From Actinopolyspora saharensis (GTDB lineage Bacteria > Actinomycetota > Actinomycetes > Mycobacteriales > Pseudonocardiaceae): a DNA stretch of 64,000 nucleotides. Each line of letters begins with the position of its first letter. Position 1 is the stretch's first letter. A program made the translations under genes and the position numbers. The stretch is from the NCBI RefSeq assembly GCF_900100925.1, contig NZ_FNKO01000001.1, positions 186,001 to 250,000 on the forward strand. Direction: 5' to 3'. Under the pieces are notes generated by a model. That model searched no databases. It was given only the letters and a program-made list of their open reading frames with translations, and had not been told where the DNA came from. Shown one piece after another: positions 43,935 through 53,986 of this stretch.

Positions 43935-45746
43935 GTGGCACCTCCACGCGGGCAGATCCGGCCGGCACGCTACTTGCTGGCCTTCGTGGTGATTCTCCTG
44001 GGTATATACAGCCTGGTGTTCTTCACCGGCGACCGCAAACCCACCCCGGAGCTGGGAATCGATCTACAGGGTGGCACCCGGGTCACGTTGACGGCCCGCA
44101 CTCCCAACGGGAAGCCACCGAGCGACGAGTCGCTGAAGCAGGCTCGGCAGATCATCGAACAACGGGTCAACGGGCTCGGGGTGAGCGGCTCCGAGGTGAC
44201 CATCGACGGGACCAACCTGGTCATCACCGTGCCCGGCAAGGACGGGGAGCAGGCCAAACGGCTCGGTCAGACCGCGGAGCTGAACCTCCGCCAGGTCAAG
44301 CAGGCCGTTCCCGTGTCGGCCACCCAGGGCGTTCCGGGCCAGGGCGGCCAGGGCCAGGGTGTCCCCGGGCAGGGGGTTCCGGGCCAGGGCGGCCAGGGCC
44401 AGGGTGTCCCCGGGCAGGGGGTTCCGGGCCAGGGCGGTCAGGGCGGAGCCTCCCAGCAGGGCAACGGCGCCGGCGGCTCGGGCCAGGACGGCCCGGCGAA
44501 CACGGCTCCGCAGGCTGCCGTCCAGCAGGCCCAGGACCAGCAGCAGGACTCGGGCCAGCAGGGGGACTCGGGCCAGCAGCAGGCACCCGGTCAGAGCGGC
44601 GAGGAGGCCACCAGGGCCGAGCGCATCGAGCAGGCGAAGCAGCTGCGCCAGAGCGAGAACCCCGCGATACAGCGGCAGGCCCTCATGGCGCTGGACTGCA
44701 GCGCCCCCGACCCGCTGCGCGGCAACGCCGATCCGAACAAGCCGCTGGTGACCTGCGGTCAGGACGGAAACACCAAGTACATCCTCGAGCCGGTGCTGAT
44801 CCCCGGCACCCAGATCGCCGACGCGAACTCCGCCCCGCCGGGCCAGCAGAAGCCGCAGTGGACCGTGAACCTGAACTTCAAGCAGCAGGGCAGCCAGACC
44901 TGGGCCGACTTCACCTCCCAGAACGTCGGCCAGCAGGTCGGCTTCGTGCTGGACAACCAGGTGGTCTCCGCCCCGTCGATCAACACTGCGATCGTCGGCG
45001 GCAACACGCAGATCGAGGGTGACTTCACCCAGGAGGAGGCCGACAACCTGGCCAACACCCTCAAGTACGGCTCCCTGCCGCTGGCCTTCGACCAGTCGAC
45101 CGCCGAGACGGTCTCGCCCACCCTGGGCATCGTCTCCCTGGAGGCGGCCCTGCTGGCGGGCGGCATCGGGTTGATCCTGGTCGCGGCCTACTGCCTGGTC
45201 TACTACCGGCTGCTCGGGGTGCTGACCATCCTCTCGCTGGTGCTGTCCGGCGCGGTCGTCTACGGCGTGCTGGTGCTGTTCGGGCGCTGGATCGGCTTCA
45301 CGCTCGACCTGCCCGGCATGGCGGGCTTCATCATCGCGATCGGAATCACCGCGGACTCGTTCATCGTGTTCTTCGAACGTCTCAAGGACGAGATCCGCGA
45401 GGGCAGGACCTTCCGGTCCGCGGTGCCGCGGTCCTGGGCACGAGCACGCAGAACCATCCTCTCCGCGGACACGGTCAGCTTCCTCGCGGCCGGGGTGCTG
45501 TACCTGCTCGCCGTCGGGCAGGTGAAGGGCTTCGCGTTCACGCTCGGGATGTCGACGGTGCTGGACCTGATCGTCGTGTTCCTGGTGACGCATCCCCTGG
45601 TCGCCCTGGCTTCCCGCAACAAGTTCCTCTCGCGTCCCGGTCTCTCGGGGCTCGGCGCCGTCCAGCGGATGGGTGAGCGTGCCAGGAAACAACGGCAGGG
45701 CAACCAGCAGCAGAGTGCTTCGGGCGGCACTCCGAAGGAGGCTTGA
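43935..45746 (+). CDS. secD: Protein translocase subunit SecD with an elastin-like insert
   Basis: This 603-residue membrane protein is the PMF-driven Sec accessory subunit. TM1 is ARYLLAFVVILLGIYSLVFF; ELGIDLQGGTRVTL is the conserved start of the periplasmic domain. The C-terminal five helices include PTLGIVSLEAALLAGGIGLILV and GMAGFIIAIGITADSFIVFFERLKDE. An insert at about residues 133-260 is low complexity: two exact 15-residue copies of VPGQGGQGQGVPGQG at 133-162, a third partial copy, then Gln/Gly/Ser-rich sequence. The insert lies in the external P1 region. The GTG at 43935 has GAGGAGA upstream. Confidence 0.96.
   Translation: MAPPRGQIRPARYLLAFVVILLGIYSLVFFTGDRKPTPELGIDLQGGTRVTLTARTPNGKPPSDESLKQARQIIEQRVNGLGVSGSEVTIDGTNLVITVPGKDGEQAKRLGQTAELNLRQVKQAVPVSATQGVPGQGGQGQGVPGQGVPGQGGQGQGVPGQGVPGQGGQGGASQQGNGAGGSGQDGPANTAPQAAVQQAQDQQQDSGQQGDSGQQQAPGQSGEEATRAERIEQAKQLRQSENPAIQRQALMALDCSAPDPLRGNADPNKPLVTCGQDGNTKYILEPVLIPGTQIADANSAPPGQQKPQWTVNLNFKQQGSQTWADFTSQNVGQQVGFVLDNQVVSAPSINTAIVGGNTQIEGDFTQEEADNLANTLKYGSLPLAFDQSTAETVSPTLGIVSLEAALLAGGIGLILVAAYCLVYYRLLGVLTILSLVLSGAVVYGVLVLFGRWIGFTLDLPGMAGFIIAIGITADSFIVFFERLKDEIREGRTFRSAVPRSWARARRTILSADTVSFLAAGVLYLLAVGQVKGFAFTLGMSTVLDLIVVFLVTHPLVALASRNKFLSRPGLSGLGAVQRMGERARKQRQGNQQQSASGGTPKEA
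44331..44441 (+). repeat. 45-bp coding tandem repeat in secD
   Basis: Two complete 45-base units at 44331-44375 and 44376-44420 are followed by a partial third with one synonymous change. Each encodes VPGQGGQGQGVPGQG. The near-identity at DNA level points to recent expansion. Confidence 0.95.
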
Positions 45747-45749
45747 GGC

Positions 45750-47003
45750 GTGGACACCACCGGAAGCAACGGGAAGGCTCCGGCCGCGGACAGCGGCGCG
45801 AACGCGACGGAGCGCAAGAGCGGGGTGCTGCACCGCCTCTACACGGGCACCGGCGCCTTCGACATCGTCGGCAAGCGCAAGTACTGGTACGTCCTGCTCG
45901 GGCTGCTGATGTTGGCCTCGGCCGCCTCGATCGGCGTCAAGGGGTTCAACCTCAGCCTCGAGTTCGAGGGCGGGACCAACATCTCGATGCCCGCTCAGGG
46001 CGCCTCCGGGCAGATCACCACCGAGCAGGTCGAGAACACGTTCCGGGACGCCCTCGACGAGGACCCCTCCTCGGTTCAGCTGGTCGGCAGCGGTGGCTCG
46101 CAGACGGTGCAGATCAGCACCGAGAAGCTCAGCGTCCAGCAGGTCGGCGAGGTCAAGACGGCGCTCTACGAGGAGCTGCGCCCGCTCGGGACCAACGGTC
46201 AGCCCAGTGCCGAGGCCATCAGTGACAGCGCCGTCAGCGGAACCTGGGGCAACGAGATCACCAGGCAGGCGCTGATCGCGCTGGGCGTGTTCCTCGCGCT
46301 GGTGACCGTGTTCCTCGCGTTCTACTTCGAGCGCTGGATGGCCGTGGGAGCGCTGGTCGCGCTGATCCACGACGTGCTGGTCACGGCGGGGATCTACTCG
46401 ATGACCGGGTTCGAGGTCAGCCCGAGCACGGTGATCGGCCTGCTGACCATCCTCGGGTTCTCGCTCTACGACACGGTCGTGGTCTTCGACAAGGTCAAGG
46501 AGAACACCTCCGGTCTGCTGAGCGTGACCCGCCGCACCTATCCGGAAGCGGCGAACCTCGCGGTCAACCAGTCCCTGATGCGGTCGATCAACACTTCGGT
46601 GATCGCCCTGCTACCCGTGCTGGGGCTGCTGATCGTCGGGGCGGGGATGCTCGGCGTCGGCGTGCTGCGCGACCTGGCGCTCGTCCAGGGGATCGGCATG
46701 ATCGCGGGTGTGTTCTCCTCGCTGCTGCTGGCCACCCCGCTGCTGGTCGACCGGAAGATGCGCGACCCCAAGTACCGCGCGCAGCGGGACAAGGTCTTGC
46801 AGCGCAGGGAGAACCGCGGCGAGGCCGACGAGCAGTCGAGCACGGGCGACGCCCCGGCGGCGGGCGCCGACGAGAAGCCGAGGCGCAACGGCTCCGCGTC
46901 CCGACTGGCCGGTGCCGGGGCCGCGAAGGGATCCGGCTCGGCGGAGCAGGCCCGCCCGTCCGGCAAGGCGCAACGTCGCGCCGGGGCGCGCAGGCGCAGG
47001 TGA
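45750..47003 (+). CDS. secF: Protein translocase subunit SecF
   Basis: This 417-residue membrane partner of SecD has KRKYWYVLLGLLMLASAASIGVKGFNLSLEFEGGTNISM at the N-terminus, with the SecF FxGG motif. The C-terminal helices contain GIYSMTGFEVSPSTVIGLLTILGFSLYDTVVVFDKVKEN, the most conserved block, and SINTSVIALLPVLGLLIVGAGMLG. A basic, disordered 80-residue tail follows. The GTG lies three bases after the secD stop. In mycobacteria apt follows; here there is a terminator instead. Confidence 0.97.
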   Translation: MDTTGSNGKAPAADSGANATERKSGVLHRLYTGTGAFDIVGKRKYWYVLLGLLMLASAASIGVKGFNLSLEFEGGTNISMPAQGASGQITTEQVENTFRDALDEDPSSVQLVGSGGSQTVQISTEKLSVQQVGEVKTALYEELRPLGTNGQPSAEAISDSAVSGTWGNEITRQALIALGVFLALVTVFLAFYFERWMAVGALVALIHDVLVTAGIYSMTGFEVSPSTVIGLLTILGFSLYDTVVVFDKVKENTSGLLSVTRRTYPEAANLAVNQSLMRSINTSVIALLPVLGLLIVGAGMLGVGVLRDLALVQGIGMIAGVFSSLLLATPLLVDRKMRDPKYRAQRDKVLQRRENRGEADEQSSTGDAPAAGADEKPRRNGSASRLAGAGAAKGSGSAEQARPSGKAQRRAGARRRR

Positions 47004-47106
47004 GCTTCTCGGAGAGCGTGCGGCCGGGCAAGTGGCGCGGCCGCTTGCCCGACGCTCGGCACGAGCGAGCGCTCATCCCGCCCGTGGACTCCTTCAACCC
47101 GTGACG

Positions 47107-47148
47107 ATCCGCCGTGCGGCCCCCGCCGGGCCGCACGGCGGATTTTTT
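47107..47148 (+). terminator. Intrinsic terminator of the sec operon
   Basis: ATCCGCCGTGCGGCC at 47107-47121 pairs over 15 bases with GGCCGCACGGCGGAT at 47129-47143, and a T run follows. It is the strongest terminator in the window. Confidence 0.93.
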
Positions 47149-47328
47149 CGCGGGACCGCCTCGCCCGTCGTGAGCGGGTGGAGCGCTTTCGCGAAGCGAT
47201 CGGCCGAACGGGTCGCGGAATCGATTCAGATCGGTTCGGCCGATGACGGCGGCGGTGATCCGCAGCACTTCTCGACCGCCGAGCGCGGCACAGGGGTGAC
47301 GGGGAAGTTCGATCGGCCGGTGCGGCGT

Positions 47329-47361
47329 TATGCTCGGTGTCCGGGTCGTACACCGGACACC
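47329..47361 (+). promoter_or_regulatory. relA promoter -10 and downstream palindrome
   Basis: TATGCT at 47329-47334 is a good -10. GGTGTCCGG-N8-CCGGACACC (47336-47361) begins at the expected start site and forms nine-base arms. It could be an operator or a 5' mRNA hairpin. The rest of 47149-47423 shows no gene. Confidence 0.5.
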
Positions 47362-47423
47362 TAGGGTGTGCCGTGAGGAGTGGACCCGGGGCGAGCGGAT
47401 CCTCGAATACCCGGGAGCGTGCT

Positions 47424-49736
47424 GTGAGCCAAGAAGCCGAGTCCCCTGCGACCGAGTCCTCCGCGCAGCGACCGGCCTCGGCGCCCCGACGGGTTCGCGC
47501 GCGGTTGGCCCGGCGGATAACCGCGCAGCGACCCACCCAGGTCAAGCAGGTCCTCGAACCGCTGGCCTCGGTGCACCGCGAGCTGCACCCCCAGGCCGAT
47601 CTGGGGCTGCTCCAGCGGGCCTACGACGTGGCCGAGGAGCAGCACAGCACGCAGCAGCGCAAGTCGGGCGATCCCTACATCACCCACCCGCTGGCCGTGG
47701 CGACCATCCTCGCCGAGCTGGGGATGGACACCACCACGCTCGTCGCGGCGCTGCTGCACGACACGGTCGAGGACACCGACTACCCGCTGGACCAGTTGCG
47801 CGCCGACTTCGGCGAGGAGGTCTCGCACCTGGTCGACGGGGTCACCAAGCTGGACAAGGTCAAGCTCGGGAACGCGGCCGAGGCCGAGACCATCCGCAAG
47901 ATGGTCATCGCGATGGCCCGCGACCCGCGCGTGGTCGTGATCAAGCTGGCCGACCGGTTGCACAACATGCGCACCATGCGCTTCCTGCCACCGGAGAAGC
48001 AGGTGCGCAAGGCGCGCGAGACCCTCGAGGTCCTCGCCCCGCTGGCGCACCGGCTCGGCATGGCCACGATCAAGTGGGAGCTGGAGGACCTGGCCTTCGC
48101 GATCCTGCAGCCGAAGAAGTACGACGAGATCGTGCGGCTGGTCGCCAACCGGGCCCCCTCCAGGGACATCTACCTGCGCCAGGTCGTCGACGAGATCTCC
48201 GGGAACCTGGACGCCGCGCGCCTGTCGGCGAAGGTGGAGGGCAGGCCGAAGCACTACTACTCGATCCACCAGAAGATGATCGTGCGGGGCAGGGACTTCG
48301 ACGACATCCACGACCTGGTGGGCGTGCGGATCCTCGTCGACCAGGTGCGGGACTGCTACGCGGCCATGGGGGTGGTCCACGCGCTGTGGCAGCCGATGCC
48401 GGGGCGCTTCAAGGACTACATCGCGCAGCCGAAGTTCGGCGTGTACCAGTCGCTGCACACCACCGTGATCGGGCCGGAGGGCAAGCCTCTCGAGATCCAG
48501 ATCCGCACCGAGGAGATGCACCGGACCGCCGAGTACGGCATCGCCGCGCACTGGCGGTACAAGGAGTCCAAGGGGCGCGGCCGGGGCGGCGCGGGCGTCG
48601 AGATCGACGAGATGGCCTGGATGCGCCAGCTGCTGGACTGGCAGCGCGAGGCCGCCGACCCGGGCGAGTTCCTCGAGTCGCTGCGCTACGACCTCAACAC
48701 GAGGGAGATCTTCGTGTTCACCCCCAAGGGCGACGTGATCACGCTGCCCGCGGGGGCCACCCCGGTCGACTTCGCCTACGCGGTGCACACCGAGGTCGGG
48801 CACCGGTGCATCGGTTCCAGGGTCAACGGCAGGCTCGTCGCCCTGGAGCGCAAGCTGGAGAACGGCGAGGTCGTGGAGATCTTCACCTCGAAGGCGGAGG
48901 GGTCGGGGCCCAGCCGCGACTGGCTGTCCTTCGTCGCCTCGCCGCGGGCCAAGACCAAGATCAAGCAGTGGTTCGCCAAGGAGCGCCGCGAGGAGGCGAT
49001 CGAGTCCGGCAAGCAGGCCATCGCCAAGGAGCTGCGCAGGCTCGGCCTGCCGGTGCAGCGGCTGGTCTCGGCCGACTCCATCGGCTCGGTCGCCAAGGAG
49101 CTGCACTACACGGACGTCACCGCGCTCTACGCGGCGGTGGGGGAGCGCCAGGTTTCCGCGCACCACGTGGTGCAGCGGCTGGTGGCCTCCCTCGGCGGGG
49201 TGGAGCAGGCCGAGGACGAGATCGCCGAGCGGGCCACCCCCTCCACGGTCCAACAGCAGCAGCGCAGGTCCTCCGGGGATTCCGGAGTGCGCGTGGAGGG
49301 GGCGGGCGCCGGTGAGGTGTGGGCCAAGCTGGCGCGTTGCTGCACCCCGGTTCCCGGCGACGAGATCCTCGGGTTCGTCACCAGGGACGGCGGGGTCAGC
49401 GTGCACCGCACCGACTGCAACAACGCCGAGGACCTGCGCAACAAGCCCGAGCGCTTGGTCGACGTCTACTGGGCCCCGTCGAACTCCTCGGTCTTCCTCG
49501 TGGCGATCCAGGTGGAGGCGCTGGACCGGCACCGGCTGCTCTCGGACGTGACGAAGGTGCTCGCCGACGAGAAGGTCAACATCCTGTCCGCCTCGGTGAC
49601 CACCTCGAAGGACCGCGTCGCGGTGAGCAGGTTCTCCTTCGAGATGGGCGATCCCAAGCACCTCGGGCACGTGCTCAAGGCGGTGCGCAACATCGAGGGG
49701 GTCTACGACGTCTACCGCATGACCTCGGCGTCCTGA
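47424..49736 (+). CDS. relA: Bifunctional (p)ppGpp synthetase/hydrolase
   Basis: This 770-residue Rel protein makes and degrades (p)ppGpp. The HD hydrolase domain is intact ([29 protein letters not shown] and [16 protein letters not shown]). The synthetase domain has [29 protein letters not shown] and [17 protein letters not shown] ([35 protein letters not shown]) and a C-terminal ACT domain follow. The Cys-containing [27 protein letters not shown] block is in place. The GTG at 47424 has GGGAG upstream. Length and domains match mycobacterial Rel. Confidence 0.97.
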   Translation: MSQEAESPATESSAQRPASAPRRVRARLARRITAQRPTQVKQVLEPLASVHRELHPQADLGLLQRAYDVAEEQHSTQQRKSGDPYITHPLAVATILAELGMDTTTLVAALLHDTVEDTDYPLDQLRADFGEEVSHLVDGVTKLDKVKLGNAAEAETIRKMVIAMARDPRVVVIKLADRLHNMRTMRFLPPEKQVRKARETLEVLAPLAHRLGMATIKWELEDLAFAILQPKKYDEIVRLVANRAPSRDIYLRQVVDEISGNLDAARLSAKVEGRPKHYYSIHQKMIVRGRDFDDIHDLVGVRILVDQVRDCYAAMGVVHALWQPMPGRFKDYIAQPKFGVYQSLHTTVIGPEGKPLEIQIRTEEMHRTAEYGIAAHWRYKESKGRGRGGAGVEIDEMAWMRQLLDWQREAADPGEFLESLRYDLNTREIFVFTPKGDVITLPAGATPVDFAYAVHTEVGHRCIGSRVNGRLVALERKLENGEVVEIFTSKAEGSGPSRDWLSFVASPRAKTKIKQWFAKERREEAIESGKQAIAKELRRLGLPVQRLVSADSIGSVAKELHYTDVTALYAAVGERQVSAHHVVQRLVASLGGVEQAEDEIAERATPSTVQQQQRRSSGDSGVRVEGAGAGEVWAKLARCCTPVPGDEILGFVTRDGGVSVHRTDCNNAEDLRNKPERLVDVYWAPSNSSVFLVAIQVEALDRHRLLSDVTKVLADEKVNILSASVTTSKDRVAVSRFSFEMGDPKHLGHVLKAVRNIEGVYDVYRMTSAS

Positions 49737-49810
49737 CCGACGAGGCCCCGCCGGACGACGCCCTGCTCGACGACGTGGTGCTCGAGGGCGCGGTGCGCCG
49801 TTCCCGTTCT

Positions 49811-49867
49811 CCGCCGGGGCGCGCCCCGGCGGAGGTGCGTGCCGGGGACGTTCCCCGCCCCCGGCAC
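49811..49867. terminator. Palindrome pair between relA and ppiB
   Basis: A 22-base perfect palindrome spans 49811-49832 (CCGCCGGGGCG and its complement). GTGCCGGGG at 49839-49847 pairs with CCCCGGCAC at 49859-49867. Both lie between convergent stops and probably serve as terminators for the two strands. Confidence 0.6.
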
Positions 49868-49874
49868 GCCGTGC

Positions 49875-50738
49875 TCAGGACGAGATCTTGACGTCCTCGA
49901 AGTTGATTTTCTTGTTCGGGTGACCACCGCCCGCTCGGGAGAAGGCGCCGTCGTGGCCCGCGCGGGCCACCTCGTCGACCACCTTCAGCCCCTCGTCCGA
50001 GACGGTTCCGAACACCGTGTACTTGGACGGCAGCGGGGCCTCGCCGTAGACGACGAAGAACTGGCTGCCGTTGGTGTCCGGCCCGGAGTTGGCCATGGCG
50101 AGGTAGCCGCGCCCGTAGTCGATGTTCTCGTAGGTCTCGTCGTCGAACTGGTAGCCGGGGCCGTTCTTGCCGGTGCCCTTCGGGTCGCCGCACTGCAGCA
50201 TCTGCAGCTGCTGCGTGGAGAGCCGGTGGCACGGCGCGCCGTCGTAGAAGTCGGCCTCGGCGAGGTGGACGAAGCTGTTGACCGTGCACGGGGCCAGGGA
50301 GCGGTCCAGGGTGATCGGAATGCTGCCGCGGTTCGTCTCGATCGTGGCGTCGACGGTCCCCTCGGAGCTCACCTTCCCGTTCTCCGGGGGATCCACCGGT
50401 TTCGCCGGCTCGCCGGCCTGGCGGTACTCGCAGGAGACCTGCGCGGGCAGCGGCTCCGGACGGGAGGGGGCCGGAGCGCGCTCACTCGGGATGGAGACCG
50501 ACGACTCCTGGGACTGCGTGGACTCCGCGGCGCCGGTGCTCGAGGGAGCGCCGGCCGCGTTGTTCTGGCCCCCGCCCGCTCGGGTCAGGAAGTACACCCC
50601 GACCACGGCGGCTATCACCACCACGATGGTCGTCGTCACGGCGACGGTCCTGCGTTTGCGCGCTTGCTCCTCCCGGCGAGCGAGCTGGCGTTCGAGCTTG
50701 CTCTTGGCGGCTTGACGGCGTTGTTCGTTGCTGGACAA
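49875..50738 (-). CDS. ppiB: Membrane-anchored cyclophilin-type peptidyl-prolyl isomerase
   Basis: This 287-residue protein has a basic N-terminal helix (SNEQRRQAAKSKLERQLARREEQARKRR), a single membrane anchor (VAVTTTIVVVIAAVVGVYFLT), and an extracytoplasmic Ser/Pro/Gln-rich stalk. The cyclophilin domain begins at about residue 130. In it, LDRSLAPCTVNSFVHLAEADFYDGAPCHRL, GPGYQFDDE, RGYLAMANSGPDTNGSQFFVVYG and YTVFGTVSDEG are the conserved blocks. The isomerase site is slightly diverged, as is usual for this actinobacterial type. TTG at 50738 with GGAG upstream gives the family-typical start. Confidence 0.9.
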   Translation of the reverse strand: MSSNEQRRQAAKSKLERQLARREEQARKRRTVAVTTTIVVVIAAVVGVYFLTRAGGGQNNAAGAPSSTGAAESTQSQESSVSIPSERAPAPSRPEPLPAQVSCEYRQAGEPAKPVDPPENGKVSSEGTVDATIETNRGSIPITLDRSLAPCTVNSFVHLAEADFYDGAPCHRLSTQQLQMLQCGDPKGTGKNGPGYQFDDETYENIDYGRGYLAMANSGPDTNGSQFFVVYGEAPLPSKYTVFGTVSDEGLKVVDEVARAGHDGAFSRAGGGHPNKKINFEDVKISS

Positions 50739-51328
50739 CTGTTCCCACTCCGTGGTCGCGGTCGGTCGGCTGGGCAGTCCCCGCGTGGCTGAGTCGTGGG
50801 GGCTCGGTTCCGGCACGTGAGCCCCCGGCCGGTGCGGGTTCCGCGAGGCGGAACCCGCACCGCGTGCCGGTCGCGCTCGCGGGCCGGGGCCGTAGGTCCG
50901 CGCTGCGCGGATCACCGGCGTGCGGATGAACGATTTCCTCTCCCGGTCGGGTGCGGTCGTCGAACACACGGGGCCGATCCGCGCGGAGGCCCGGTCGAAG
51001 CGCCGCCGCGCGGATCATTTCGCAGGGGAGTGTAGAACGGAACCTTCCATCTGAAGTGCGCAGAGTTCCCGGACCGGAACTCCCGATCGGAGGGCCCACT
51101 CCAACGCGGGCGCTTCGAGCCTGAGCAGCCGGACTGACCCCGGCTGAGGTTCCGCCGAGCGACCCGCCAAGCAGCGGGAGCCGCCTACCCGCACACCGCC
51201 GCGGAACCATCTACTCGGGCCGAGCCGCCGACCCTCTAAGCTGGAAGCAGTTGAGTGATCCGGGTGCGCGGCGAGCGGTGCGCACCCCGGTCGTACGCTC
51301 GTACCCGAAGGCGAAGGGGAAGCACTCC
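50739..51328. promoter_or_regulatory. Divergent gap between ppiB and the MBL hydrolase
   Basis: This 590-base stretch has no convincing gene. GAGTTCC-CGGACC-GGAACTC at 51063-51082 has perfect seven-base arms and could be an operator. The ribosome binding site of the downstream gene (AAGGGGAAG) lies at its end. Confidence 0.4.
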
Positions 51329-52012
51329 GTGCTTGTTGTCGGTTTCCCAGTCGGACAGCTCCAGGCGAACTGCTACGTCCTGGCGCCGCACGAGGGCGGT
51401 CCCTGTGTCGTGGTGGACCCGGGACAGGACGCCGTCGACGCCGTGAACGGCCAGTTGGACAAGCACGGGCTCACCCCGGAGGGGGTGCTGCTCACGCACG
51501 GCCACTTCGACCACGTCTTCTCGGCGGGCGAGCTGTGCCGAGCCCACGGGATACCGGCCTGGGTGCACCCCGCCGACGAGTACATGATCGGCGATCCCGG
51601 AGCCGCTCTGGGACCGGAGGGGCGTCAGCTCTTCGACGGGGTCTCCGTGACGGTTCCGGAGGACCTGCGCGCGCTGTCCGGGGACACGACGCTGGAGGTC
51701 GCGGGAATCCGGTTCGCGGTGCACCACGCTCCCGGCCACACGGGTGGGTCGATGCTGTTCGAGGCCGTCACCGAGGAGGGCGGACGGCTGCTGCTCACCG
51801 GGGACACGCTGTTCGCGGGGGCGATCGGGCGCACCGATCTGCCCGGAGGCGATCACGAGAGGATACTGGGGACGCTGAGCTCCGAAGTCCTGCCGCTGGA
51901 GGACGAGACGGCCGTGCTCCCCGGGCACGGCCCCACGAGCACCGTCGGCCGTGAGCGTGCGGGGAACCCGTTCCTGCAGGACCTGCGCGCCCCCGACGAC
52001 GCGGCGAGCTGA
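51329..52012 (+). CDS. MBL-fold metallo-hydrolase (glyoxalase II-like)
   Basis: This 227-residue metallo-beta-lactamase-fold hydrolase has LTHGHFDHVFS as the HxHxDH metal motif. APGHTGGSM, LTGDTLFAGAIGRTDLPGGD and VLPGHGPTSTVGRER carry further metal ligands. The sequence fits the glyoxalase II-like or persulfide-dioxygenase-like YcbL group, and the substrate is uncertain. It precedes hisS by 48 bases, and the same neighbourhood occurs in M. tuberculosis (ppiB, hydrolase, hisS). GTG at 51329 is chosen. Confidence 0.93.
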   Translation: MLVVGFPVGQLQANCYVLAPHEGGPCVVVDPGQDAVDAVNGQLDKHGLTPEGVLLTHGHFDHVFSAGELCRAHGIPAWVHPADEYMIGDPGAALGPEGRQLFDGVSVTVPEDLRALSGDTTLEVAGIRFAVHHAPGHTGGSMLFEAVTEEGGRLLLTGDTLFAGAIGRTDLPGGDHERILGTLSSEVLPLEDETAVLPGHGPTSTVGRERAGNPFLQDLRAPDDAAS

Positions 52013-52060
52013 CCCGCTCGCGAGCACGACAGGAACCACCGAACCCGGAAGAAGCCGGCA

Positions 52061-53323
52061 ATGAGCATGTTCAACGCCCCCAAGGGCATCCCCGAGTACT
52101 ACCCCCCGGAATCAGCGCGTTTCCTCGCCGTGCGGGACACCCTGGGCGAGGCCGCGCGCAGGGCCGGGTACGGCTACATCGAGCTCCCCCTGTTCGAGGA
52201 CACCGCCCTGTTCGCGCGGGGGGTCGGCGAGTCGACCGACGTGGTCACCAAGGAGATGTACACGTTCCCCGATCAGGGGGGACGTTCGATCACGCTCCGC
52301 CCCGAGGGGACGGCCGGGGTGATCCGCTCGGTCATCGAGCACGGCCTCGACAGGGGACAGCTGCCGCTGAAGCTGTACTACAGCGGCGCGTTCTTCCGGT
52401 ACGAGCGGCCGCAGGCCGGGAGGTACCGCCAGCTGCAGCAGGTCGGGGTCGAGGCCATCGGTGTCGACGACCCGGCGCTGGACGCCGAGGTGATCGCGGT
52501 CGCCGACGAGGGCTACCGCAGGCTCGGGCTGACCGGGCACCGCATCGAGCTCACCTCCCTCGGGGACAGCACCTGCCGCCCGGAGTACCGCGTCAAGCTC
52601 CAGGAGTTCCTGCGCGGGCTTCCGCTGGACGAGGAGACGCGTCGTCGGGTGGAGCTCAACCCGCTGCGGGTGCTCGACGACAAGCGCCCCGAGGTCCAGG
52701 AGATGGTGGCCGACGCCCCGCTGATGGCCGACCACCTGTCCGAGCAGGCCGCCGAGCACTACGAGTCGGTCAAGGCGCACCTGCGCGACCTGGGGGTCCC
52801 GTTCACGGAGAACCCGCGCCTGGTGCGGGGGCTCGACTACTACACCAAGACCACTTTCGAGTTCGTGCACGACGGGCTCGGCGCGCAGTCCGGGATCGGC
52901 GGTGGTGGTCGCTACGACGGGTTGATGGCCGATCTGGGCGGTTCGGAGCTGTCCGGAGTGGGCTTCGGGCTCGGACTGGACCGGACCGTGCTCGCCTGCG
53001 AGGTCGAGGGGGTCTCCGTCGGGGACGAAACGCGGTGCGATGTCTACTGCGTGCCGCTCGGCGAGCAGGGCAAGCGGCGACTGGTCTCGATCGCGGGGCA
53101 GCTGAGGGCGGCGGGCCTGCGGGTCGACGTCTCCTACGGCGGCAAGGGGCTCAAGGGCGCGATGAAGGCGGCTGATCGTTCCGGCGCCCGTTACGCGCTC
53201 GTGCTCGGTGACCGCGACCTGGAGGCGGACTCGGTGCAGCTGAAGGAGCTGGCCACCGGCGAGCAGCGCAGCGTCTCGCTGGAGGACGTGGTCGAGCAGG
53301 TGCGGACGGTGCTGGCCCGATGA
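52061..53323 (+). CDS. hisS: Histidyl-tRNA synthetase
   Basis: This 420-residue class II synthetase charges tRNA-His. It has the N-terminal [19 protein letters not shown], motif 1 region [21 protein letters not shown] and motif 2 [27 protein letters not shown]. The histidine-specific [14 protein letters not shown] and motif 3 GFGLGLDR follow. The C-terminal anticodon domain contains [29 protein letters not shown]. Its stop overlaps the start of the next gene by four bases. Confidence 0.97.
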   Translation: MSMFNAPKGIPEYYPPESARFLAVRDTLGEAARRAGYGYIELPLFEDTALFARGVGESTDVVTKEMYTFPDQGGRSITLRPEGTAGVIRSVIEHGLDRGQLPLKLYYSGAFFRYERPQAGRYRQLQQVGVEAIGVDDPALDAEVIAVADEGYRRLGLTGHRIELTSLGDSTCRPEYRVKLQEFLRGLPLDEETRRRVELNPLRVLDDKRPEVQEMVADAPLMADHLSEQAAEHYESVKAHLRDLGVPFTENPRLVRGLDYYTKTTFEFVHDGLGAQSGIGGGGRYDGLMADLGGSELSGVGFGLGLDRTVLACEVEGVSVGDETRCDVYCVPLGEQGKRRLVSIAGQLRAAGLRVDVSYGGKGLKGAMKAADRSGARYALVLGDRDLEADSVQLKELATGEQRSVSLEDVVEQVRTVLAR

Positions 53324-53958
53324 GCGGGCAGGAGAGCGCCGTCTCGCTGGACCTGCTCGACCGCCGCGTGGTGCGCAGGCGCGCGATCAGCGTCGCGATC
53401 GCGGCGGTGCTGGTCGGTGCCGCCATCGGCGGCATCGCGGGGCTGTTCGCCGGTCCGGCCGGGTTCTTCGTGGCCTTCGTCGTGCTGGCCCTGCCACTGC
53501 TGCTGATGGCGTTCAGCGAGTCCAGGAAGACCTACTGGCTGAGCGGCACCGAGGTGGCGGCCCGGGCCTTCGGAACCCGCAGAGTGGACCTGAGCTCGGC
53601 GACCAGGCTCGACGTGCTCGTCACCGATGTGCGGGGAGCGCGGACGATCAGCCTGCTCGTGGCGGGCCCGCCGAAGAACCGGGCGCTGAACGTCGCGCTG
53701 GCCATGTACGCAGGCACCGGGGGCAAGGAGCTCGGCGTCTACGAGCTCCGCCAGCTGGCCGACACGCTGGCGAGCACGGGGGACACGCGGGCTCTGGTGC
53801 TGTCGGAGTTGATCGTGGCCCAGCTCAAGTCCGAGGCGCGCGGGGACGCCGCCGCGGATCGTCCGCTCTACCGGCTCGCCTCGGTGGCCCCTTCCGGGAC
53901 CATGGCCCAGCGGCTGGCCAACGAGGACGTGGCCAAGTTCGTGGCCGGGCTCGGCTGA
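53320..53958 (+). CDS. Hypothetical two-TM membrane protein coupled to hisS
   Basis: This 212-residue protein begins with a basic segment, then [41 protein letters not shown], which forms two close membrane helices. The cytoplasmic remainder has a PH-like beta pattern ([20 protein letters not shown] and [10 protein letters not shown]). I do not recognise a named family. The ATGA overlap with hisS indicates co-expression, though the link to translation may be only positional. Confidence 0.85.
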   Translation: MSGQESAVSLDLLDRRVVRRRAISVAIAAVLVGAAIGGIAGLFAGPAGFFVAFVVLALPLLLMAFSESRKTYWLSGTEVAARAFGTRRVDLSSATRLDVLVTDVRGARTISLLVAGPPKNRALNVALAMYAGTGGKELGVYELRQLADTLASTGDTRALVLSELIVAQLKSEARGDAAADRPLYRLASVAPSGTMAQRLANEDVAKFVAGLG

Positions 53959-53986
53959 GGGAGTTGTTCGGCTCGGCTCGCGCGGT

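Noticed and set aside
44064..49670. Antisense frames of over 700 codons opposite secD/secF and relA
   Set aside because: Both are shadows of conserved genes. Repeats such as LALAALARNPLPGDT simply reflect the reverse reading of the secD repeat.
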